Below are positions 1 through 7,321 of a stretch of 8,930 bases of DNA, piece by piece. Numbering within the stretch: position 1 is the stretch's first letter; every line of letters begins with the position of its first letter. The notes beneath the pieces were generated by a model, which made no database searches, was not told the origin of the DNA, and worked only from the letters and a program-made list of their open reading frames with translations. The position numbers were made by a program, and so were the translations under genes. Origin of the DNA: an uncultured Saprospiraceae bacterium. Lineage in GTDB: Bacteria > Bacteroidota > Bacteroidia > Chitinophagales > Saprospiraceae. The stretch lies in the NCBI GenBank assembly GCA_905479665.1, contig CAJQNM010000332.1, positions 1 to 8,930 of the forward strand. The letters are read 5' to 3'.

Positions 1-101
1 CTGATCGGATGCCAACTTATTACCAGGATGCGTTTAAGAGAAAAATGAAGGAAATTCATTCGGAATATCGACTGAAGAATGAAATCAGAGCAAGGGGCTA
101 G
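1..101 (+). CDS. C-terminal fragment of an unidentified protein
   Basis: An open frame enters from the left edge (first complete codon at base 3) and ends at the TAG at 99-101, giving 32 residues that begin DRMPTYYQDAF and end NEIRARG. The tail is strongly charged and rich in Lys, Arg and Glu, as expected for a helical, soluble C-terminus. It has no T9SS sorting domain and no terminal aromatic residue of an outer-membrane barrel. I do not recognise the family. That it is a real gene end is inferred from the open frame to the edge and the lack of a competing frame; the fragment is too short to prove it. Confidence 0.45.
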   Translation, partial: DRMPTYYQDAFKRKMKEIHSEYRLKNEIRARG

Positions 102-358
102 TTGGTATATTTCTTATCTCACGTGCCCACATTCTTCTGACCTTATTTCTTTAATCCGGCGACCATACGAAAGGGGAGTCTATTGTTGAGGAACAGTATT
201 GTGCAGCGATATCATACAATCCCATTGTCTCAGCTTCATGAAACCTTTTATTCCATATCTTTTTTGGTGGCAGCACTGGAATTAATTGAAAGTTGGGGAA
301 GCATCGAGGTGCACTGATGCGTTATAACTACAGCCTACCTTGTCAAAAAATCGTAATC

Positions 359-1549
359 ATGTTCTACAACACAAGGAATCTCATCTCTGGGCTATGCCTC
401 TTGCTAAGCTCAAGTATGCTTTTTTCACAAGTGGGCAAGGGTGACTACATTCTGGACTTTAATGCCTTTGTAGGCATCTCAAATCTAGAACCGAAAGAGC
501 CATCCTTCACTTCCAGCATTACCTATCTCAGATTTATTACTGACCGAGTAATGGTTGGAGGCAGGACGTCATTTGCGCAGGGTCATGTAGTTTCACCGGC
601 ATCTTCGGACTTACGCTATTTTAAGATCAACAATTTTCAGATAAGTCCTGCAGTACGCTATTACTTTGGTGCCGGGAAATGGGCTCCCTTTGCATCGCTG
701 GAGAATGTGGTTTCATTTCGCAATGTTGAGGAAGGTCCGCTGCAAGAGAATTCCACTGGCTCGGAAGCGATAGCTGGATTGGGATTTAACTACATACTGG
801 GTCAAAACATCACTCTTGAGACCAACCTCCAATCCAATGTAGTCGGATTTGGAACTGCAAAAAACAACACCAGATATTTGAGTCTTAATGCTGGAGTGAA
901 GTTACTTTTTAGTGATAAATGGACGAATCAAATCGATTCGATTTCCTCAAAAGTGTTGAAACGTGGAGTCTTCTTGACATCTTCTACCTTCGGATTTCGA
1001 CAGACCTTCAATAACTTCAGTCATACACAATTTCAAATTTCCCCCAATATTAAATATTTCTTGACCGATAGACTCAATGTATCAGCACAGCTCAGCTACT
1101 TTCATTTCGGCGCCGACGAAACCAATTTAAGATCTATTCGGGTGGGACTTGGAGTCGAACGCTATTTTAATTTGACTGGAGGTCTCTTTCTCAACGTAAG
1201 TGCATCGAGTGCTTTAGATCTGCTAAGCGGCACTGTACTTTCTTCTACTAAGTTACTCTCCATTCCACTTGAGGTAGGTCTTAGTTACTTTGCAAACCAG
1301 AAGAGATGGTACGTAGGAGCGCGGTATTCTTACCTAGACTCAATTGGCAATTCGAGTACAGGAGGACATAGTAATGATGTTGCACTCATCGGAGGAGTGG
1401 ATTACTATGTATTGGATAATGTCTTTGTACGAGCCAATCTGAATCTTAATATCAGCAAAGGAAATGAAAATTTCCTGCCCGAAAGTCGATCAGGTGCCCT
1501 CAACCTAGGGGTTGGTTTCTTACTGGACAGGAATAAGATTCAGTTTTAA
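359..1549 (+). CDS. Outer-membrane beta-barrel protein, apparently with two barrel-like halves
   Basis: The predicted 396-aa protein starts at the ATG at 359, which opens directly on a signal peptide (MFYNTRNLISG, hydrophobic core, SMLFSQ with cleavage near residue 24). The longer frame from 293 would add 22 residues that bury the signal peptide, so it is rejected. The mature part is a run of alternating amphipathic strands with short turns and ends in KIQF; a terminal Phe is the usual C-terminal signal of outer-membrane barrels. Two halves can be seen, about 25-187 and 200-396. Each has a matching element: FQISPAVRYYFGAGKW near 93 and FQISPNIKYFLTDRLN near 225, followed by a strand of the type seen in the outer-membrane beta-barrel domain families of Bacteroidota. 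No enzymatic motif, plug or TonB box is visible, so the role is probably structural or a small pore. No ribosome binding site stands out. The gene is convergent with the propeller gene and separated from it by 75 bp. Confidence 0.8.
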   Translation: MFYNTRNLISGLCLLLSSSMLFSQVGKGDYILDFNAFVGISNLEPKEPSFTSSITYLRFITDRVMVGGRTSFAQGHVVSPASSDLRYFKINNFQISPAVRYYFGAGKWAPFASLENVVSFRNVEEGPLQENSTGSEAIAGLGFNYILGQNITLETNLQSNVVGFGTAKNNTRYLSLNAGVKLLFSDKWTNQIDSISSKVLKRGVFLTSSTFGFRQTFNNFSHTQFQISPNIKYFLTDRLNVSAQLSYFHFGADETNLRSIRVGLGVERYFNLTGGLFLNVSASSALDLLSGTVLSSTKLLSIPLEVGLSYFANQKRWYVGARYSYLDSIGNSSTGGHSNDVALIGGVDYYVLDNVFVRANLNLNISKGNENFLPESRSGALNLGVGFLLDRNKIQF

Positions 1550-1557
1550 ATTCCTTT

Positions 1558-1573
1558 AGGAGGCTGCGCTCCT
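1558..1573 (+). terminator. Possible terminator hairpin after the barrel gene
   Basis: Nine bases after the TAA of the barrel gene, AGGAG and CTCCT form a 5-bp GC-rich stem around a 6-base loop. A T-rich stretch with interruptions (TTGCTTCTTTTG) follows. The placement fits a weak intrinsic terminator for the + strand gene; the short stem and broken T-run keep confidence low. Confidence 0.4.
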
Positions 1574-1589
1574 TTGCTTCTTTTGTGTC

Positions 1590-1609
1590 AAATACTTTCA
1601 GGAGTATTT
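1590..1609 (+). terminator. Second small hairpin in the convergent spacer
   Basis: AAATACT and AGTATTT form a perfect 7-bp stem with a 6-base loop (TTCAGG), followed by TTATTCT on the + strand. It lies 16 bases before the end of the oppositely transcribed propeller gene. It could back up termination of the + strand gene. On the - strand it is not followed by a T-run, so it is a poor intrinsic terminator for the propeller gene. Confidence 0.35.
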
Positions 1610-1624
1610 TATTCTCCATTCACT

Positions 1625-4216
1625 TTAATTCACTTTGATAAATTTCTGCGTGCCAAACTTGCCATCATGTAGAGCAATAAGAATATTCACACCGGGCGGT
1701 ATTTCATCCACCGCCAGTGTACCGATACCATCATCGAGGTGAACTTCTTTACGTGCAGCGATTTGGCCCAAGGGGGTCAGGATGTAAATTTTCAGACGGT
1801 CCGTATTGGCAGTCGTGCCTATTTGTAGTTGATCGATCACAGGATTCGGAGCTAAGGACACTTGTAGAAGGTTCTTAATCAGATCTCGCGATGATACAAG
1901 TTCAGCTTCGACTAGTTTCCTGCTAAACAGGCCATTGCCATGTGAAGCTATTCTCAAAGTGCGGTCGATGGGCGAAATGTCTAGATCCGCGACAAGAACA
2001 GCATCGGGCAATCCTTCTGACCATACTTCCCACAGCTCACCAGCACTTGTGGAAAAGTATACACCAAGATCGTTTCCAATGTAAATATGATCTGAGTTAA
2101 GAGGATCGATTGCAATTGCATTGGTGGGTACATCAGGTAGCGATAGAATGGGTTGCCAAGATATGCCGTCATTGTCACTTACAAATAGGTGTTCGGTACC
2201 GAATCCCGAGAAGCAGGCCCATATTCGAGAGGGTTGTTGTGGGTCAAAGACGATGTCTTTGCAAACTCGATCAGGTAGTCCAGAGATTGTTGTCCAGGTG
2301 CCCCCGCCATTTTCTGTTCTGAGTACTTTGGGAGTCTGGTTTGATGAAAACGGATTGGAGGCAGTGGCTATCATCAACACATCGCTATTCTCGGGATGTA
2401 CCGATATTTTACTGATCACTTTTCCACCATCCACCAGGTTCGTACCCCTAAGGTCCCATCTGTCACCACGATTATTTGACCGGTAGAGGCGCTGACCTCC
2501 TGCGTATACGATATTGGGCTGCGACGGCGCAATGGCATAGGGAGCACTAAAGGCGGAAAATTCATTCGATTGTAGCGTAGGTGATATGATGGCGAACGAA
2601 TCCCCTTGGTTGTCAGACCTGGTCAAAAACAAACCTTGGGCAGAAGCATAGCAAATCTGGTCATCTGTTGGATCTATCGCCGTGGACATTCCATCGCCAC
2701 CAACGACCCTGCTCCAGCCATCGCCTTTTCGGAAATACGTCGCATTGTCTTGCGCGCCTCCCAAGAGTAAAGAGGAGTCCTGTAGTGAGTGCGATATACT
2801 GGGATAGAATTGGGTGGTCTGCAATCCGCCGTTGTAGCTTTCAAACTGCAAGTCTGATGCAGCAGCATAGACGCCACCATCGGTTGCTAAAAATAGCCGC
2901 TCTTCCATGAGTGGATGGAAGTAAGCGCGGTGAATGTCGGCATGCACATAGTCTGGCGGCCCATCCGCACCCTCGGTCGGATATGACCCAAACGTCCAGT
3001 TGCGCCATTGAGATACTTGAGTAATCGTACGCCCTGCATCGCTGGAATGCCAGGCATTTATGCCTACGTAAATTAACTCGTTGGTGTCCAAAGGGTTGAG
3101 GGCAACGTCGTGTGAATACCAGCCTTGAAAAGCACTGACGTTAACATTGTTTTGCCGAGACCAGCTTTCACCTCGATCATTTGAACGATAGAGACCTAGG
3201 GGAGTTGTCTCATTATCCAGAGGGATCGACAAGACCTGGATTGAAGCATAGATGATATTGGAGTGCTGAGGATGAATGGCCAATTGAGCCTTACCCGACC
3301 AGAATGCGGGTAGGCCATTTCGCAATTTTCGAAAGCTCGCTCCAGCGTCAGTCGACTTATATATTCCTACCACCTGGCTATTGGAGTTGAAGTTTAGATT
3401 TCCGTAGGACACATACAAGGTTGAATCCTGCCGGGGATCAACAGCCACGTCTACCGCAATGGAAAGCTGGTGAATCTGCGTGAAGGTCTGCCCCTGATTT
3501 GTTGATTTGTAAAGCCCATCTGTCGTTGCAGCGTAGACTTCCATAGGATTGAGAGGATTGATTTCAATGTCTTGTACACCCTGCAGCTGATCTCGTTCAA
3601 AGCTTAAAGAGGACTCCCAAGATTCGCCGCCGTCCTCTGATTTTAGTATTCCTATGCCATAGGTGCCCCGGGTCAGTCGGCTGATCGTTCCGGGTTCGGC
3701 CAATTGAAGGGCATTATACACTTCACCAGTCCCGATGAACATCACCTCCGGATCAATAGGATCAATAGCGATGGATGAAACACCCAGAACAGGAAAACCT
3801 GTCGGCACGTAGGACCAAGCGGCGGGACCAGCTCCCTGGGTATTTGATTTCCATAATCCTCCACTGGCCGAACCCGCAAAGACCACATTGGTATCTTGGG
3901 GATGAAAGGCCAGACACAGCGTGCGACCGCCCACGTTTGGAGGTCCAATAGCGGACCATTGATCATCAAGATTTCGGGCATTTTCTTTTTTCAAAATGGC
4001 ATGGTGGGCCGAAGCTAGTCGAAAGGAAGCCATTGACAATTGCTCAAAGGGATAGGCCCTTTCATAGTACCATTGACTTAAAGCCTGTCCAGCTCCAGAC
4101 AGTGATGCGTGCTCAATGGGCTTGCCAACTTCTTGGTCCAACTTGGCTCCGAAGTAAAAGAGCAAGCAAGAGGCCATGAAAAGGGATAGGGCCAGAAAGG
4201 CAGTCGTACGTCTCAT
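1625..4216 (-). CDS. Secreted Asp-box (BNR/sortilin-like) beta-propeller protein with T9SS type A sorting domain
   Basis: The 863-aa protein has an N-terminal signal (MRRTTAFLALSLFMASC followed by more hydrophobic residues), a linker to about residue 85, then repeated blades carrying Asp-box motifs S-x-D/N-x-G-x-x-W/F. About ten are visible: SEDGGESW near 193, STNQGQTF 238, STDAGASF 288, SNDRGESW 345, SSDAGRTI 391, SDNQGDSF 534, SNNRGDRW 580, TENGGGTW 634, SDNDGISW 680 and STSAGELW 722. Each is followed by an I/V-D/H-P strand (AIDPIDPEVMF, SVHPENSDVL). Residues 785-863 are a T9SS type A sorting domain, with SLAPNPVIDQLQI, then LTPLGQI, then the final FIKVN. The repeats resemble the VPS10/sortilin and exo-sialidase-type propellers, but no sialidase catalytic Arg triad or FRIP motif is evident, so catalysis should not be assumed. 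It is expected to be exported across both membranes and attached to the surface or released. The gene lies 64 bp downstream of the response regulator on the same strand, so co-transcription is possible. Confidence 0.88.
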   Translation of the reverse strand: MRRTTAFLALSLFMASCLLFYFGAKLDQEVGKPIEHASLSGAGQALSQWYYERAYPFEQLSMASFRLASAHHAILKKENARNLDDQWSAIGPPNVGGRTLCLAFHPQDTNVVFAGSASGGLWKSNTQGAGPAAWSYVPTGFPVLGVSSIAIDPIDPEVMFIGTGEVYNALQLAEPGTISRLTRGTYGIGILKSEDGGESWESSLSFERDQLQGVQDIEINPLNPMEVYAATTDGLYKSTNQGQTFTQIHQLSIAVDVAVDPRQDSTLYVSYGNLNFNSNSQVVGIYKSTDAGASFRKLRNGLPAFWSGKAQLAIHPQHSNIIYASIQVLSIPLDNETTPLGLYRSNDRGESWSRQNNVNVSAFQGWYSHDVALNPLDTNELIYVGINAWHSSDAGRTITQVSQWRNWTFGSYPTEGADGPPDYVHADIHRAYFHPLMEERLFLATDGGVYAAASDLQFESYNGGLQTTQFYPSISHSLQDSSLLLGGAQDNATYFRKGDGWSRVVGGDGMSTAIDPTDDQICYASAQGLFLTRSDNQGDSFAIISPTLQSNEFSAFSAPYAIAPSQPNIVYAGGQRLYRSNNRGDRWDLRGTNLVDGGKVISKISVHPENSDVLMIATASNPFSSNQTPKVLRTENGGGTWTTISGLPDRVCKDIVFDPQQPSRIWACFSGFGTEHLFVSDNDGISWQPILSLPDVPTNAIAIDPLNSDHIYIGNDLGVYFSTSAGELWEVWSEGLPDAVLVADLDISPIDRTLRIASHGNGLFSRKLVEAELVSSRDLIKNLLQVSLAPNPVIDQLQIGTTANTDRLKIYILTPLGQIAARKEVHLDDGIGTLAVDEIPPGVNILIALHDGKFGTQKFIKVN

Positions 4217-4280
4217 GGTACGATATTACCAAATGCTGCGGTCTTACCACAGGACAAATGTTGCTGTTTTTTGCCGATCC

Positions 4281-4898
4281 CTAAACTAAAATCTCGCGCA
4301 GTCGAGCCAACAATGTACTGCGCGAGTTGGCATCAAATTTTTGATAAAGCTGCTTGATGTGGTATTTGATCGTATTTACAGATAGGTATTCCAGTTTGGC
4401 CATTTGCTTGTTGGTCTTGCCTTCGAATATATGATTGAGGATAGAAAACTCGCGATCAGTAATCGGATCGACCAGCCTTGCATCAATCTGCTCTTTGATT
4501 AATCCACCCGGCATCTGCATTTGTGAATAATTGTACAAGGAGATCTCGATCGTACTGAGCAGTTGATCGATGATAAAAGGTTTGACAATATATCCGATAG
4601 GCTTGGTAATTTTGGCTCGTTCGAGGATGGTTTTAGTGGCGTACGATGTTATATATATGAACGGAATGGCGTAGTTCTCGACTATAAAACCAGCAATATC
4701 GATCCCGTCAATTTCGTCCTCTAAGTTTACATCCAGCAGCACCAGATCTAATTGATGATTTTCAAGCGCCGTAATCGCAGCACCCGCGCGATGCACTGTG
4801 TCTACCACATGATAGCCGTGCAGCTCGCAGATTTCCTTGATTTCTTCCGCAATCAGTACTTCGTCCTCAATGATCAGAATTCTAAATTCGGCCATCAT
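4281..4898 (-). CDS. LuxR-type two-component response regulator
   Basis: This 205-aa protein has an N-terminal receiver domain (about 4-122) and a C-terminal LuxR-type helix-turn-helix (about 143-205). Receiver residues are intact: acidic pair E11/D12 in ILIIEDE, phospho-acceptor D56 in LVLLDVNL, T84 in YITSYA and K106-P107 in YIVKPF. The HTH shows the family pattern ITDREFSILNHIFEGKTNKQ, then LSVNTIKYHIKQLYQKF and NSRSTLLARL. It should therefore be a phosphorylation-switched, DNA-binding transcription regulator in the cytoplasm. The start codon pair ATG-ATG at 4898/4895 leaves the choice open by one residue; the first sits one base after the stop of the short ORF upstream (TAG-C-ATG), indicating translational linkage. 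The natural partner is the TPR/HisKA_2 kinase upstream in the same run of genes. The ACCC-N4-GGGT palindromes near that kinase are candidate binding sites (inference). Confidence 0.93.
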   Translation of the reverse strand: MMAEFRILIIEDEVLIAEEIKEICELHGYHVVDTVHRAGAAITALENHQLDLVLLDVNLEDEIDGIDIAGFIVENYAIPFIYITSYATKTILERAKITKPIGYIVKPFIIDQLLSTIEISLYNYSQMQMPGGLIKEQIDARLVDPITDREFSILNHIFEGKTNKQMAKLEYLSVNTIKYHIKQLYQKFDANSRSTLLARLREILV

Positions 4899-4899
4899 G

Positions 4900-5235
4900 C
4901 TATTTTATAGTTGAATGCATACATCCGGACATCAACTGCAAGAGCATTCCTTTGGTATTCAGGGCCACTGCTAGACCGTGATGGTCTTTGGCCTGGCGAT
5001 GATTTTCTATTTTTTGCTCTATTCGAAGTAGAGCAGTTTCCATTCGCCCATGATTTCGGCCTTCTGATTGGGTTGAATCATATAAATAGATTTGAGCCAT
5101 ACTTTGCATAGCATACATAGTCACTAGAGCAACATGGAGAAAGACCCGCTTAATTACAGGCCCTTTTTTATTCCATTTGACGAAGTGCAGCACGCGACGA
5201 AGATATTCTACATTGTTTGTGGAAAACCTACCCAT
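4900..5235 (-). pseudogene. Probable truncated N-terminus of a second TPR sensor, between kinase and regulator
   Basis: The frame encodes up to 111 residues. Residues 27-48 (VIKRVFLHVALVTMYAMQSMAQ in part) look like a Bacteroidota signal peptide ending in MAQ, preceded by an unusually long polar N-terminus. The first ATG (5235-5233) lies inside a TACCC-N4-GGGTA palindrome, so the true start may be the in-frame GTG at codon 15 or another non-ATG codon. The mature part, ALLRIEQKIENHRQAKDHHG then LAVALNTKGMLLQL, has the A-x-x-x-N-x-x-G spacing of a TPR helix pair as in the neighbouring kinase, and then stops abruptly after SGCMHSTIK. The stop is one base before the response regulator start. A TPR sensor with only one helix pair makes little sense, so I infer the remnant of a deleted sensor or kinase. 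A genuine small secreted protein is the alternative. Confidence 0.5.
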
Positions 5236-5242
5236 TAGGGTA
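5229..5242. promoter_or_regulatory. Fourth ACCC-N4-GGGT palindrome, before the truncated TPR ORF
   Basis: TACCCATTAGGGTA is a perfect 5-bp inverted repeat around four bases. It lies between the kinase stop and the short TPR ORF and overlaps that ORF's first ATG. It shares CTACCCATT with the two right-hand copies in the kinase/secreted-protein intergenic region, and A/T-rich sequence follows in the same orientation. I infer an operator or regulator-binding site; no promoter boxes can be assigned with confidence. Confidence 0.5.
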
Positions 5243-5264
5243 ATTATTTCGATAAAAGACCTGC

Positions 5265-7163
5265 TTATGCTAGTTTAAAATTTCCAATATCTAAACATAC
5301 GTTCGTACCGGATGAGTTGTCCACTGTAATTTGAGCGGCCAACTTTTTGGCAAATGCCTCAACTAGTCGGTGGCCGAGACCCGTATTACTTTTGTGCATT
5401 ATCCCTACTCCGTTGTCCTTGACCACTAGTTGAAGTGAATCTCCGGCTTCACGCAATTTCACTTCAATCTGACCCTTTCGATTATTAGGAAAGGCATATT
5501 TAAGTGCATTAGTGATGAGTTCGTTCAATATTAGCCCGATTGGAATCAGTGTAGAGACATCCAATTTTACCGGACTGATATCTAGAGAAAGTGCAATCTG
5601 ATTATCTCCAACTTGATAAGTACTAAATAGATTCTGACAAAGACGAGAAATATAGTTTTTCAGATCGACGGTAAGTAGGCTATTGTCTTGATAGAGGTCC
5701 TGATGAATTAACGCCATGGACTCAACACGAGTACGACCTTCAATCAGGGCTGCCGCTGCTGGGGAATCAGGATTTCCGCGCGATTGCAAACTGAGAAGGC
5801 TAGAGACAATTTGCAAATTGTTTTTCACGCGGTGATGAATTTCACGCAGGAGCAATTCTCTTTCCTGAAGTGCTTCAGTAATGGCATTATTTTTCCTGTT
5901 AACCTTTTGATTAAGTGCTCGTAACCTGCATACGAAGAGGATAAGAGCAATAGATCCAACCAGTGTGGCTATGAAAGCTACCCGAGTGCGCGACAATTGC
6001 AGTGCACTAAGCTCGTTCTGCAGAGACAATCGTTGCACTTCAGCGGCTTTTTCACTCACCTGATGTTTGGCCTCGATCTCAGCGATATGTTCAGCCATCG
6101 AGAGATCCTTAAGTGTATCATTGAGTGCGTAGAAGGCATCAAGATGTTGGAGAGCCATATCGTGATTATTTTGCAGAATGGCCATGCGGGCAAGAATACG
6201 GTGACCTGTTGTGAGTAGTTGACGCATCCTGTGTTTACTGGCCAGGTCCATTGCAGGCAGGATGTATTTTTTTGCTTTTGAGAATGATTGCATTTTAAAA
6301 TGAGCAGCACCTAAGTGCAGCATGGTGTTTACCAGCACGGATTTATCGTCATATTTTTCTCGAATTACCAGGCTTTTTTCTAATTGAGCAATGGCTAATT
6401 CATATTCATCATCAGTAAAATGGAGTCTCCCTAGCGCTTCGTACAAATATCCCAATCCGCGCTCATCTCCCAGTGCGGCAGAAAGGTCGGCCGTTAAATC
6501 ATAGTAATAGTAAGCCGAATCTCGCTCTCCAGACTCGGCGTGGAGGTTTCCGAGGTTATGTAGTACCTCCACCATGCCAACACTATCATCCAGCTCCCGG
6601 TACAGTGTAAGTGCTTGGCCATAATTTTGCCTGGTCTTTTCCGGTTGGCCAAGAGCGCGAAAAATAGTGCCACGGGCATTGAGGGAGGTCGCCACATTCT
6701 GTTGGCTATTCAAGGTGCGGTAGAGGGCAATATTTTCATTCATGGCGGTCAGTGCGCCTTGAAGGTCGCCCATCCCTTGCTTTACGGTTCCGATTTGATA
6801 GAGCGCGTGCGCAGTTCTGGCCAGGTCGTTTTCGTTTTTCCAGAAAATTCTAGTCGAATCGAGATACAATAGGGCACGTGGGTACTCACCCATAGTGCGA
6901 TAGATCACTCCGTAGTAGTACCGACAAAGGTTCTGCCTTTTTGGTAGCCCATCTTTGGCTGCGAGGACTGCCATGCTGTCCGTTAGGCGTAGGGCCTCCT
7001 TAGGTTCTACACGAGTTTTGCTCCAGATCAGATCACCCAGGTTTTTGTACCACGTACTATCTCTTGGGTTCTGACCATAAAATGCCGTATTACCTGCCAG
7101 TAAAATTGTAACTGTTAGGGAAATGCTGATTAGTCTTACTCCAATGTAGGATACTACACACAT
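5265..7163 (-). CDS. TPR-repeat membrane histidine kinase, HisKA_2 type
   Basis: The 632-aa sensor kinase has, in order, a signal peptide (about 1-30, ending AFYGQ), about seven TPR units with a 40-residue period (about 80-350, e.g. HALYQIGTVKQGMGDLQGAL and VLHNLGNLHAESGERDSA), a probable coiled coil (about 355-390), and one membrane helix (about 395-414, VAFIATLVGSIALILFVCRL). A second short coiled linker leads to the HisKA_2 dimerisation domain with EIHHRVKNNLQ (phospho-acceptor His probably H444, with H443 adjacent) and a HATPase_c domain. The latter shows an N-box LNELITNALKYAF near 546, DNGVGI near 583 and TGLGHRLVEAF near 594. The TPRs should face the periplasm and the kinase the cytoplasm. 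All key catalytic residues are present, so it should be active. The ATG at 7163 gives a usable signal peptide directly. The LuxR-type regulator downstream is the likely phospho-acceptor. Autoregulation through the upstream palindromes is inferred. Confidence 0.92.
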   Translation of the reverse strand: MCVVSYIGVRLISISLTVTILLAGNTAFYGQNPRDSTWYKNLGDLIWSKTRVEPKEALRLTDSMAVLAAKDGLPKRQNLCRYYYGVIYRTMGEYPRALLYLDSTRIFWKNENDLARTAHALYQIGTVKQGMGDLQGALTAMNENIALYRTLNSQQNVATSLNARGTIFRALGQPEKTRQNYGQALTLYRELDDSVGMVEVLHNLGNLHAESGERDSAYYYYDLTADLSAALGDERGLGYLYEALGRLHFTDDEYELAIAQLEKSLVIREKYDDKSVLVNTMLHLGAAHFKMQSFSKAKKYILPAMDLASKHRMRQLLTTGHRILARMAILQNNHDMALQHLDAFYALNDTLKDLSMAEHIAEIEAKHQVSEKAAEVQRLSLQNELSALQLSRTRVAFIATLVGSIALILFVCRLRALNQKVNRKNNAITEALQERELLLREIHHRVKNNLQIVSSLLSLQSRGNPDSPAAAALIEGRTRVESMALIHQDLYQDNSLLTVDLKNYISRLCQNLFSTYQVGDNQIALSLDISPVKLDVSTLIPIGLILNELITNALKYAFPNNRKGQIEVKLREAGDSLQLVVKDNGVGIMHKSNTGLGHRLVEAFAKKLAAQITVDNSSGTNVCLDIGNFKLA

Positions 7164-7199
7164 ATGCGGGCAAGATCGTCATAACACGGCATCAATGAT

Positions 7200-7274
7200 T
7201 CACCCTTTCGGGTGATATTTTATGAGTTACTACCCATTGGGGTGAATTTATTGCGACTACCCATTTGGGTGTAG
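7200..7274. promoter_or_regulatory. Three tandem ACCC-N4-GGGT palindromes in a divergent promoter region
   Basis: Between the divergent kinase and secreted-protein starts are TCACCCTTTCGGGTGA (7200-7215), TACCCATTGGGGTGA (7231-7245) and CTACCCATTTGGGTGTAG (7257-7274). Their ACCC cores begin at 7202, 7232 and 7259, so they are spaced 30 and 27 bp apart, close to three helical turns. A twofold-symmetric core suits a dimeric DNA-binding protein, and array spacing suits cooperative binding. The response regulator of this locus is the obvious candidate, which is inference. The sites could serve both genes. The copies could also act as small hairpins in RNA, but the four-base loop and short stem make that less likely. 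No clear Bacteroidota -33/-7 pair was found for either direction. Confidence 0.6.
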
Positions 7275-7321
7275 TAAATAGATCCTGTTGGCTTTTTCTT
7301 TGGGGTATAATTCATAAAATC

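Noticed and set aside
301..320. Hairpin GCATC/GATGC upstream of the barrel gene as a riboswitch or attenuator
   Set aside because: The stem is only five perfect pairs with a 10-base loop, with no T-run or alternative pairing; nothing else in 102-358 supports a structured leader.
293..358. 22-residue N-terminal extension of the barrel protein
   Set aside because: Starting at 293 would place polar residues and a Cys before a complete signal peptide that begins at the ATG at 359.
2121..2486. 121-aa + strand frame inside the propeller gene
   Set aside because: It lies wholly antisense to a well-supported 863-aa protein with continuous Asp-box repeats, and shows no recognisable features.
6879..6892. 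TGGGT-ACTC-ACCCA palindrome inside the kinase gene
   Set aside because: The half-sites are in the reverse order (GGGT-N4-ACCC) to the intergenic motif and it encodes part of a TPR unit (MGEYPR), so it is probably coincidental.
7306..7311. TATAAT before the small secreted-protein gene
   Set aside because: It ends only 10 bases before the ATG and has no properly spaced -35; Bacteroidota use a different -33/-7 pattern, so it is likely just A/T-rich leader.
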